Of a stretch of DNA of 64,000 nucleotides, positions 1 to 7,430 are shown piece by piece; within the stretch, counting starts at the first letter, position 1; every line of letters starts with the position of its first letter. Source of the DNA: Bacillota bacterium (GTDB taxonomy: Bacteria > Bacillota > Clostridia > Lachnospirales > Lachnospiraceae). Under the pieces are notes generated by a model, which was not told the DNA's origin, made no database searches, and saw only the letters and a program-made list of their open reading frames with translations. The stretch covers positions 51,572-115,571 of the forward strand of contig JAEYFP010000052.1 in assembly GCA_023402845.1 (NCBI GenBank). The letters run 5' to 3'. Both the position numbers and the translations under genes were made by a program.

Positions 1-261
1 TCCCTCGTTGCCAGTCTGTTCGCCCGAAGTCTCCACAAGACGCGGATTGATAAGCACATGCGGGCCGTCTCCCGTATCGATTACCACAATTCTTTTTAAA
101 ACACCTACCTGCGGTGCCGCGAGACCGACACCCTCCGCTTCATACATTGTCTCCAGCATATCCTCGACGAGCGTCTTCAACCGCGGTGTCATTTCCTTTA
201 CTTCTTTACACTGCTTCGTCAGAACCTCGTCCCCTATTTCTCTGATTGTCCGTAATGCCAT
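1..261 (-). CDS. def: Peptide deformylase, 3' end cut off by window edge
   Basis: Removes the N-terminal formyl group from nascent proteins, using a metal ion in the cytoplasm. The 87 visible codons begin MALRTIREIGDEVLTKQCKE and contain motif 1 of the family, GVGLAAPQVG (about residues 44-53). Motifs 2 (EGCLS) and 3 (HExDH) would lie beyond base 1, so activity cannot be judged. The ATG at 259-261 has a good ribosome binding site (AGAAAGAGGGA) on the minus strand. It lies 56 bases downstream of priA in the same direction, the usual clostridial priA-def(-fmt) order, so the two are probably co-transcribed. The family call is firm; only the end is missing. Confidence 0.95.
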   Translation of the reverse strand, partial: MALRTIREIGDEVLTKQCKEVKEMTPRLKTLVEDMLETMYEAEGVGLAAPQVGVLKRIVVIDTGDGPHVLINPRLVETSGEQTGNEG

Positions 262-317
262 ATCTGTTCCCTCTTTCTTATTTCCTCTACTCAATTTCCC
301 TTTTGGGGAAGCGTATT

Positions 318-2621
318 TTAATAACCGTTTACCGGATCGAAATCAAAGGTAATACGGATCATCTGCTGCTTATGATTTTCCAGAAACACTTCTGCCCTGT
401 CCTTTAATTTTTTCAGCCGTTCATAGTCCTTTGTCTTTAAATAAATCATCCTGCGATAAATATCGCTGATCTTGCGAACCGATGCATCCGCAGGGCCTAT
501 CAGCGAAACCGCAGGCTGCACTGACAGATCATATGCACTCTCCGCTTCGCTGCAGCGCGGTATCATGTCGAATGACATTATATCATACTTCAGGCATTCT
601 GCCAATTCACAGCTATAGGAAGCCGTTTGGACTTCATCCGTTCCTTCTATTAAAATAGCAAGCATATGACCTGCAGGAGGATAATCCATCAGTGACCGGT
701 ATCCGATTTCTTCCTCATAGAAAGCCGGATAGTCCTGTCTTGCGGCTGCCACAATGCTGTAATGATCAGGGTTGTAGGTCTGAATGATCACTTCTCCCTC
801 CCGTTCCCCTCTGCCGGCCCTCCCCTCTGCCTGTGTCAGCAATTGGAACGTGCGTTCTGCGGCACGGTAATCATTGACATTTAGTGACAGATCCGCAGCC
901 AGAATACCGACCAGCGTCACATAAGGGAAATCATGACCCTTTACGATCATCTGCGTGCCGACGAGAATATCGGCCTCCCTATTGGCAAATGCGCTTAATA
1001 TCTGATCATAGCCATTCTTTTTTCTTGTTGTATCCGCATCCATACGCAGTACATTGGCATAAGGAAACGCTCGCTTAATCTGCTGCTCGATCTGTTCTGT
1101 ACCGGCACGCATCCCGCCGATGAACGAAGATCCGCATTCGGGACAGTTCACCACATCCGGCTGCTCGTAGCCGCAGTAATGGCAGACAAGCCTGCCGTTT
1201 CCATGCCTTGACAACGATACATCACAGTGCGGGCATTTCATCACATGCCCGCAGGAACGGCACGAAATAAAACCGGCAAACCCCCGCCTGTTTAAAAAGA
1301 GCATCACCTGTTCTTCCCTTGTAAGGCGCTCCTCTATTTTTTCTCTGAGCTGCCTGCTGAATATCGAGCGGTTACCCTCCTTCAGCTCTTTTCGTAAATC
1401 CACGATAGCAGCAGTCGGCAGCTTCGCATCAAGCGCTCGGCTGTCAAGAGAAAACAACTGATAGTTTCCCCTTTTTGCCTGATAATATGCTTCCAGCGAA
1501 GGCGTCGCAGAGCCGAGAATCACAAACGCCCCATACAGCCGTGCAAGCTCGCCCGCAACCTCCCGCGCATGGTATTTCGGCATTGTCTCGCTTTTGTATG
1601 AGCTTTCATGCTCCTCGTCAATAATAATGAGTCCCAGATTCGGAAACGGAGTAAACAACGCGGATCTCGGACCGATCATCACGTCGACCTCCTTATTCTT
1701 CGCCCGCTCAAACTGATCATACTTTTCTCCGTCCGAAAGCTTAGAATGAAGTGTCGACACTCTGCTGCCAAAACGCTTGTAAAAGCGCAGAACCGTCTGA
1801 TAGGTCAGCGCAATTTCCGGGATCAATACGATAACCTGCTTTCCTTCCTTTACAACCGCATCAATAACCTCCATATAAACTTCCGTCTTCCCGCTTCCCG
1901 TAATACCCCGGATCAAATAGGTCTTCCGCTCACCCCTCCTATAATCTTCGATGATTTTCTCGGCCACCGGCTTCTGGAATTCATTTAATTCCTTTTTTTC
2001 TGTTTTGACACTGCCCTGCAGAACATTGCGGTAAACCCTTGCCGACTCTATGGCAAGAACCCCCTGCTCTTCCATCAGTTTGAGTGTTGCCGATGAAATA
2101 TTCAGTTTCCCTGTTACAAGCCGGTAATCAATTTTCTTCTCTCTGATCAGCTCAGATAATATACGTGCACGCGCAGTCTGATGCTTCTTTTCATAAAGGA
2201 TGAGACGCTCTGCGGCCTCCTCCCCGGAAATCAGCAGTCTTACCGAACGTTCCTCTTTTTCCTTAACTTTCTTTTTGATCGGCAGTACGGTTTTTAATGC
2301 GGTAATCATTGTCGATCCATAATTTTCTTTCATCCACCAGGCAAGTTGAATCAATTTCGATTCTACAAGACTGCTGTCATTTACGATTCCGGCAATTTCT
2401 TTTTGCTTTTCCGGCGCAAATTCTGCCTTTTCTGTAATTTCCAGCACATATCCGTGGATAAGCCGGCTGCCTCTGCCGAACGGAATACTGACATAATCCC
2501 CAACACATAGGATTCCCTGCAGCTCCTCCGGTATTTTATACTGAAAGGTCCTATCCAAATTTTCATGTGAAATATTTACAATAATATTGGCGTAATTCCC
2601 CTTCATCCGCTCCGTCTCCAT
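318..2621 (-). CDS. priA: Primosomal protein N' (replication restart helicase PriA)
   Basis: A 3'-to-5' superfamily 2 helicase that reloads the replisome at stalled forks. The order is typical: N-terminal DNA-binding domain (about 1-105), Walker A GITGSGKTEVY (about 237-247), DEEH box IIIDEEHESSYK (about 335-346), and two pairs of zinc-binding cysteines in the insertion (CRSCGHVMKCPHC, then CHYCGY and CPECGSS), followed by the C-terminal helicase motifs (QAEGRAGRGER). At 767 residues it is full length. Two starts are possible: the ATG at 2621, or the ATG five codons later at 2606, which has the better upstream GGAGACGGAG. It is first in the operon with def. Nothing suggests damage. Confidence 0.96.
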   Translation of the reverse strand: METERMKGNYANIIVNISHENLDRTFQYKIPEELQGILCVGDYVSIPFGRGSRLIHGYVLEITEKAEFAPEKQKEIAGIVNDSSLVESKLIQLAWWMKENYGSTMITALKTVLPIKKKVKEKEERSVRLLISGEEAAERLILYEKKHQTARARILSELIREKKIDYRLVTGKLNISSATLKLMEEQGVLAIESARVYRNVLQGSVKTEKKELNEFQKPVAEKIIEDYRRGERKTYLIRGITGSGKTEVYMEVIDAVVKEGKQVIVLIPEIALTYQTVLRFYKRFGSRVSTLHSKLSDGEKYDQFERAKNKEVDVMIGPRSALFTPFPNLGLIIIDEEHESSYKSETMPKYHAREVAGELARLYGAFVILGSATPSLEAYYQAKRGNYQLFSLDSRALDAKLPTAAIVDLRKELKEGNRSIFSRQLREKIEERLTREEQVMLFLNRRGFAGFISCRSCGHVMKCPHCDVSLSRHGNGRLVCHYCGYEQPDVVNCPECGSSFIGGMRAGTEQIEQQIKRAFPYANVLRMDADTTRKKNGYDQILSAFANREADILVGTQMIVKGHDFPYVTLVGILAADLSLNVNDYRAAERTFQLLTQAEGRAGRGEREGEVIIQTYNPDHYSIVAAARQDYPAFYEEEIGYRSLMDYPPAGHMLAILIEGTDEVQTASYSCELAECLKYDIMSFDMIPRCSEAESAYDLSVQPAVSLIGPADASVRKISDIYRRMIYLKTKDYERLKKLKDRAEVFLENHKQQMIRITFDFDPVNGY

Positions 2622-2770
2622 CCTGTACTACTTCGTAAATAAGTGTACCATAAGATAGGGGTGCATTCAATAAAAAGTCTTTTTTTTAACTATATCTAGT
2701 GTTTCTTAATAAAAACTTAAATTTTTTTTCATAGATATTGAAATACTTTTTATACATTACTCGTTATAAT

Positions 2771-2845
2771 AAGAGAAGTTACATTTCCCACCATTTTCCT
2801 GTTCTTTTATTTTTTATATTTTATATGACAGATGTAACTTCTCTT
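2771..2845 (+). repeat. 14-bp inverted repeat with 47-base loop and trailing T run
   Basis: AAGAGAAGTTACAT at 2771-2784 is matched perfectly by its complement at 2832-2845, then TTTT follows. The loop is unusually long for an intrinsic terminator. It is not downstream of a plus-strand gene. It could be a structured short transcript from the TATAAT just upstream, or a pair of protein sites. Confidence 0.55.
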
Positions 2846-2874
2846 TTTGATCAGAAACCATTATTATTTTTGTA

Positions 2875-2903
2875 TTGACAGTTTTTGTCGTCTGTATTAT
2901 TGT
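2875..2903 (+). promoter_or_regulatory. Promoter of the first ABC/HlyD/FtsX operon
   Basis: TTGACA at 2875-2880, a 17-base spacer, and TATTGT at 2898-2903. The transcript would start about 40 bases before the TTG start at 2955. The -10 lies inside a palindrome that could be an operator. Confidence 0.6.
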
Positions 2904-2922
2904 ATTATTAGTTTAATACAGA
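2891..2922. promoter_or_regulatory. Palindromic operator candidate over the -10
   Basis: TCTGTATTA at 2891-2899 is repeated inverted as TAATACAGA at 2914-2922. These are 9-bp perfect arms separated by 14 bases and overlap the -10 and start region. The arrangement suits a dimeric repressor, but no regulator gene is adjacent. The TetR operators at 12 kb have a different sequence. Confidence 0.5.
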
Positions 2923-2954
2923 TTTGATAACAGATGCAGTTTGAGGAGGGCCAA

Positions 2955-3659
2955 TTGGAAGCATTAATCACAATCAAGGATATGTGCAAAATCTATAATC
3001 CCGGCGAAAATGAAGTCCGGGCTTTAAATCACGTTAGTCTGACGATCCGGCGAGGCGAGTATGTTGCGATTATCGGACACTCCGGAAGCGGAAAATCTAC
3101 TCTGATGAATATGCTCGGATGTCTCGATGTGCCGACGAGCGGTAACTACTATCTCGACGGTCATGATGTTTCAAGTATGACGGATAACGAGCTGTCCGAT
3201 ATCCGCAATCAGGAGATCGGTTTCATCTTTCAGGGTTTCAATCTGATTTCCGGTTTGACGGCCCTTGAAAATGTCGAGCTGCCGCTCATGTACCGGGGGG
3301 TATCCCACAGCAAAAGGGAACAGCTTGCTATCACGGCCCTTAAAAAAGTCGGATTGGAATCCCGCATGTCTCATCATCCGGCAGAAATGTCAGGCGGCCA
3401 GCAGCAGCGTGTCGCAATCGCCCGCGCAATCGCACAGGCACCGCCGATTATTCTGGCTGATGAACCAACCGGTAACCTCGATTCCCATTCCACTAAGGAA
3501 ATTATTCATATTCTAAGGGAACTTCATCAGGAAGGAAGCACTGTCATCCTGATTACACATGACAACGATATTGCCGAACAGGCAAAACGTGTTGTTAAAA
3601 TAAAAGACGGTGAAATCGAAAAGGATTACTATCATGAGGAGGATTCAAATGAAGCATAA
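2955..3659 (+). CDS. ABC transporter ATP-binding protein (MacB/LolD type)
   Basis: Cytoplasmic ATPase of a tripartite export or extrusion system. It has Walker A GHSGSGKST, Q-loop in FIFQGFNLI, signature MSGGQQQRVAIARAI, Walker B IILADEPTGNLDS and the switch histidine in LITHD. It resembles LolD, MacB and the YknY-type exporters. I place the start at TTG 2955 (MEALITIKDM), five bases after GAGGAGG (2943-2949). The in-frame ATG at 2934 lies upstream of that ribosome binding site and is less likely. It overlaps the HlyD gene by 11 bases and heads a three-gene operon. The substrate cannot be read from sequence; antimicrobial peptides or lipophilic drugs are common for the family. Confidence 0.92.
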   Translation: MEALITIKDMCKIYNPGENEVRALNHVSLTIRRGEYVAIIGHSGSGKSTLMNMLGCLDVPTSGNYYLDGHDVSSMTDNELSDIRNQEIGFIFQGFNLISGLTALENVELPLMYRGVSHSKREQLAITALKKVGLESRMSHHPAEMSGGQQQRVAIARAIAQAPPIILADEPTGNLDSHSTKEIIHILRELHQEGSTVILITHDNDIAEQAKRVVKIKDGEIEKDYYHEEDSNEA

Positions 3660-5433
3660 GCACACGCCGGAAACAGAACCGGAAATTCTTTCAGCAGAAA
3701 ACACTGTATCACTGCCGGAGGCTGCCGATACGAATGCCGCAGCCGGCAACGATCCGGATTTAGAAGAGGTTTCTCTTGCTCCGGCAAAAAAACGTCCCAA
3801 AAAGAAAGGACGCAAGTTTATAATTATAGCCGCACTTCTTGTCGTCATAATCATTGCTGCTGCCGTCGTCAGAAATGCCTCAGCCGCAAGCAAAGGGCTT
3901 TCCGTTTCAGTTGCAGAAGCCGCACTCGGTTCTGTCGAAGAGACGATCAGTACTTCAGGATTTGTGAAAAGTTCCGTTTCCAAAACATATTTTGCTCCTG
4001 TCAGTACAACAATTCAGGAATGTAATTTTAAGGTCGGCGATACGGTAACAGCAGGTGAACAATTGGTTTCCTTTGATACCTCTGATTTGGAGGTCACCGC
4101 TCAGAAAGCGGCTCTGACCGCTACTTCCACAAGTGCAGATTACAATCACAACCTTTCGGAAAACTCAGAAAACAGAACCGACTATGAGATCGCCTCCGCA
4201 AATGTAGAGCTTTACAAGCTTCTGATTGTAGCACAGCGTGCATATATCAATGATATCAACTATGCGATTGCAAACAAAACCTATGATGTGTCTCAATCCG
4301 CACAATGCGTCAGGGACAGTCTTCAGAAAAAACTGAACACGAAAAGTGAGGAAGCCGCTTCTGTGAAAAAGGAAGTAAACAGTCTTTCTCAAAATGCAGT
4401 CACGAATTCGAACGATCCGGATCACCAGAGATATATTGATTTGCAGAACAACCTGACCGACATCAGCACGGAGGAGTCCAAGTTAAGCGGAGCAATGTCT
4501 TCTACCTCCAGTCTTGTCAATACGGCTGACGAAAATAAACAGCTTGCCGAAGCGCAGAATTTGCTGACAGATATGCAGAGTTATCTGGCAAAAGATGAAT
4601 CTAAGATGGAGGCTGCAAAAAAAGCAATCCTCGATGCAAACCAAAAGGAAAAACTCAAGGCCGACTCCGAAATTACGCAGCTCTCCGCTGCGCAGGCCGC
4701 CGATGAGCTTACGATCGCACAGGCTGGTATTCGCTCGGATTTTGACGGTATTGTGACAGAAGCCACCGCTGCAAGTGGTGCTCTTGCCGCAAAGGGCAGT
4801 TCCCTGCTCGTTGTGGAAAGCACACAGGATGTCTATGTGGATGTGACTGTCACAAAATATAATCTTGATAAGATCTCCATCGGACAGATTGCGGATATTA
4901 CAATTGCCGGAAAAAGTTATACGGGCAGCATTACAAAAATCAATAAAAAAGCACAGAACAATTCACAGGGAACACCGGTCATCACCGCTCAGGTCCGCAT
5001 CGACAATCCTGACGATACTATTTTTCTCGGCGTGGAAGCAAAGGTCATCATCCATGTGGCCAAAGCAGATGATGTACTGCTCGTTCCTGTGGAAACGGTC
5101 AACACCGATAATTCAGGTTCCTTCTGTTATATCGTAAAAGATGGGATCGTCACAAGATGCAATGTGTCCTACGGTGTAACCTCCGATACATTTGTTGAAA
5201 TAACCTCAGGACTCAAAGAAGGGGATCTGCTCATCAATGACTATACTCTTCCGATTGAAGAAGGCATGCAGGTTTCGCCGATTCTGCCGCTGGAAGATGC
5301 CGCCGAGCCGGATACCGGGGATGCAGACACCGGAGAAGTTCCTGAAAGCAGTGATTCCGATGAAATACAGGATGACACTTCGGATACCGATTCCACCGAT
5401 GCATCTGTCACCGCCGGAGCTGCTCTCGAATAG
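3649..5433 (+). CDS. HlyD/RND-type membrane fusion protein with acidic tail
   Basis: Extracytoplasmic adaptor that works with the neighbouring ATPase and permease. Of 594 residues, about 55 form a charged cytoplasmic head ending in a lysine/arginine cluster. One membrane segment follows (about 56-75), then a split biotinyl-lipoyl-like region (VGDTVTAGEQLVSFDTSDL and its C-terminal partner near DFDGIVTEATAASG) flanking a long glutamine/alanine/lysine-rich coiled coil. A beta-barrel domain ends in the usual EGDLLINDYTLP region. The last 45 or so residues are almost all D, E, S, T and A. The start is the ATG at 3649, which has GAGGAGG seven bases upstream. The length comes from the long coiled coil and the tail. 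Confidence 0.88.
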   Translation: MKHKHTPETEPEILSAENTVSLPEAADTNAAAGNDPDLEEVSLAPAKKRPKKKGRKFIIIAALLVVIIIAAAVVRNASAASKGLSVSVAEAALGSVEETISTSGFVKSSVSKTYFAPVSTTIQECNFKVGDTVTAGEQLVSFDTSDLEVTAQKAALTATSTSADYNHNLSENSENRTDYEIASANVELYKLLIVAQRAYINDINYAIANKTYDVSQSAQCVRDSLQKKLNTKSEEAASVKKEVNSLSQNAVTNSNDPDHQRYIDLQNNLTDISTEESKLSGAMSSTSSLVNTADENKQLAEAQNLLTDMQSYLAKDESKMEAAKKAILDANQKEKLKADSEITQLSAAQAADELTIAQAGIRSDFDGIVTEATAASGALAAKGSSLLVVESTQDVYVDVTVTKYNLDKISIGQIADITIAGKSYTGSITKINKKAQNNSQGTPVITAQVRIDNPDDTIFLGVEAKVIIHVAKADDVLLVPVETVNTDNSGSFCYIVKDGIVTRCNVSYGVTSDTFVEITSGLKEGDLLINDYTLPIEEGMQVSPILPLEDAAEPDTGDADTGEVPESSDSDEIQDDTSDTDSTDASVTAGAALE

Positions 5434-5478
5434 CTGTAAAACGTATGTAACGGACATTAGAAAGATTGGGGCCAAGAC

Positions 5479-6711
5479 ATGACACAATTTTTAGAATATT
5501 TAAAAATGGCAGTTGCCAACATAAAAACAAATAAGGGGCGTTCCCTGCTTACCATGCTCGGTATTATCATCGGCATTTCTTCCGTTATCATGATCATTTC
5601 GATCGGTAACGGCATCAAGGCCGGTATCAATGACGAACTGAACAGCTATGCCGGCGGACAGCTCTATGTATCTTTGGATTCCACAAAACAAAAAGAAAAC
5701 CTTTTGGAATTTACACAGGATGATTTTGACGCAATTCAGGAAAAAGTACCGCATGTAAAAGCGGTCACCCCAAGCTACAGCATGTGGGGAGGCACTGTTA
5801 CCGCCGCGAAGGGTAAGGATCTGGATGCCGCCATCGATGCCGGAACAGAAGGGCTGTTTTATGTTTCCAACAATCCGATCATCAAAGGGACTTATTTTAC
5901 CCGTGAGAACGTTGAAAACGGTGATAAAGGCTGCGTCATTACGGAAAGCGGAGCCAAAAGCCTGTTCGGGACAACAGAGAATATTATCGGTATGCCCTTT
6001 GAGGTTACACTGTACGGTGCTACCGTCGAATTGTATGTCATGGGCATCCGTCAGGACAGCACCTCCGCCATGCTCAACATGCTGACAGGCGAAGGAGACC
6101 GCGTAAAAATAGAAATGCCCTACACCGTATTGAATTCCGCCTTTGGCTTTTATATTGAAGGCTTTGACGGTGCTTACATCGTCGGCGAGGGAGCCGAATA
6201 TTCCAAAGAAATTTATAAGGCTACGGTCAATCTATTGGAAGCCCGCTATAATGTGCGGGGGGAAGGATTATTCCTGCTGCAGGATTTCAACGATCAGCTT
6301 TCCACGATCAATAATGTATTAAGCATGATTACCATTTTTGTTATTTTTGTTGCTTCTATCTCCCTGCTCGTCGGCGGCATTGGTGTTATGAACATTATGC
6401 TCGTATCTGTTACGGAGCGCACTCGCGAAATAGGTATCCGCAAGGCACTCGGTGCCAGGACCGAATCCATTTTGACACAGTTCCTTTCGGAATCGGCTAT
6501 CATTACTCTGATTGGCGGTGTGATCGGCATTTTAATCGGTGTTCTTGGTGCCTTCGGTATCTGTGCACTGATCGGCTACGTAGCCAAGGTGACGGTTGGC
6601 ACGGTATTGCTTGCAAGTCTGTTTTCCTCGTGTGTCGGCCTGTTCTTCGGTATCTACCCTGCCAAAAAGGCCGCGAAGCTGAATCCGATCGAGGCGCTTC
6701 GGCATGAGTAA
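5479..6711 (+). CDS. MacB-type FtsX-family permease
   Basis: Membrane component of the export operon, 410 residues. It has an N-terminal membrane segment (about 22-44, TMLGIIIGISSVIMIISIG), a large extracellular MacB core domain (about 50-270) and three C-terminal segments with the FtsX signature (VGGIGVMNIMLVSVTERTRE, about 297-316). The C-terminal YPAKKAAKLNPIEALRHE is the standard end of this family. It lies 45 bases after the HlyD gene and is followed by a strong terminator. This is the simple four-segment architecture, unlike the double-FtsX protein at 7.4-9.7 kb. Confidence 0.92.
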   Translation: MTQFLEYLKMAVANIKTNKGRSLLTMLGIIIGISSVIMIISIGNGIKAGINDELNSYAGGQLYVSLDSTKQKENLLEFTQDDFDAIQEKVPHVKAVTPSYSMWGGTVTAAKGKDLDAAIDAGTEGLFYVSNNPIIKGTYFTRENVENGDKGCVITESGAKSLFGTTENIIGMPFEVTLYGATVELYVMGIRQDSTSAMLNMLTGEGDRVKIEMPYTVLNSAFGFYIEGFDGAYIVGEGAEYSKEIYKATVNLLEARYNVRGEGLFLLQDFNDQLSTINNVLSMITIFVIFVASISLLVGGIGVMNIMLVSVTERTREIGIRKALGARTESILTQFLSESAIITLIGGVIGILIGVLGAFGICALIGYVAKVTVGTVLLASLFSSCVGLFFGIYPAKKAAKLNPIEALRHE

Positions 6712-6753
6712 TAAAATTTTGCTGTGCAGATAATTTAAGACTTTCCTATTATA

Positions 6754-6794
6754 AAAAGGGAGCAGATAGATTGAAAATCCATCTGCTCCCTTTT
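6754..6794. terminator. Bidirectional intrinsic terminator
   Basis: Perfect 14-bp stem AAAAGGGAGCAGAT (6754-6767) with its complement at 6781-6794. T or A runs lie at both ends, so it can end both the plus-strand export operon and the minus-strand small gene at 6823. Confidence 0.85.
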
Positions 6795-6822
6795 ATGTAT
6801 TGAAACAACGATCTTTATCCAC

Positions 6823-7092
6823 TCAATCACTGAGCTTTTCAAAATGATATTGCAGCATCTGAAGCACTGACTCCGTATCATCCTTATTTTCCAAAATTAC
6901 GACAATTCCCTCTCTCGTATCCCAACGGTAGATCAGATGGTATGGATCCTTATCAATCGTATATTGGATTTCACTGCCGTCCAGCTCCCCCTCTATACTC
7001 TTGATCAGCATAATAAAACCGTCCAGTTCGTCCCTGTAATTATGCCGAATGAAAATCCAATTTTCCTGAATGGATATTATTTCATAATCCAT
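6823..7092 (-). CDS. Small hypothetical protein, 89 residues
   Basis: Not recognised. The acidic protein begins MDYEIISIQENWIFIRHNY and has neither a signal peptide nor a membrane segment. The central part (IQYTIDKDPYHLIYRWDTRE, then IVVILENKDD) suggests a small alpha/beta fold. A purine-rich stretch (AGGATGGTGG) precedes the ATG, and the gene ends at the shared terminator, which supports it being real. It stands alone between two export operons. No function is proposed. Confidence 0.55.
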   Translation of the reverse strand: MDYEIISIQENWIFIRHNYRDELDGFIMLIKSIEGELDGSEIQYTIDKDPYHLIYRWDTREGIVVILENKDDTESVLQMLQYHFEKLSD

Positions 7093-7380
7093 GTTACTGC
7101 CACCATCCTATATTTTTCTATTATGTGAATCCAATACAAAAACAGCTCACGTATGTTTGCGCATATATAAAATTATTTTAACATAAATTGAACCATAATT
7201 CTACGACAATTTTTATGATAAAACTTTATTCCTTCACGAGTTGTTTACGAAATGTTCAATTTTTTATCATTCCAATGTCATAATCTCCCGGTATACTACA
7301 AACATAGACAAAGCAATTATCAAAATCTTTTTCATAAATGTGGGTTCGCCCACATCCTCCCTCCAATAATGTTTTAATAT
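7093..7380. other. AT-rich intergenic region
   Basis: No gene of convincing length. It should carry the promoter of the 89-residue gene on the minus strand, but no clearly spaced hexamer pair stands out. The FtsX gene's terminator lies at its right edge. Confidence 0.5.
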
Positions 7381-7418
7381 AAAACGGGCTTAGCAATTAA
7401 ATATGCTAAGCCCGTTTT
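7381..7418 (-). terminator. Intrinsic terminator of the second export operon
   Basis: A 15-bp perfect stem (AAAACGGGCTTAGCA at 7381-7395, complement 7404-7418) with an 8-base loop. It lies 12 bases after the FtsX stop and is followed on the minus strand by a T-rich stretch. Confidence 0.85.
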
Positions 7419-7430
7419 ATTCCGGACATA

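Larger units (their letters stand above)
2622..2933. other. Intergenic region between divergent priA and the first export operon
   Basis: AT-rich and without a plausible gene. It holds a 14-bp inverted repeat (2771-2784 with 2832-2845), a promoter for the ABC/HlyD/FtsX operon (2875-2903) and a palindrome overlapping that promoter (2891-2922), each listed separately. A TATAAT at 2765-2770 directly precedes the left arm of the 14-bp repeat, but I see no well-spaced -35. Confidence 0.6.
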
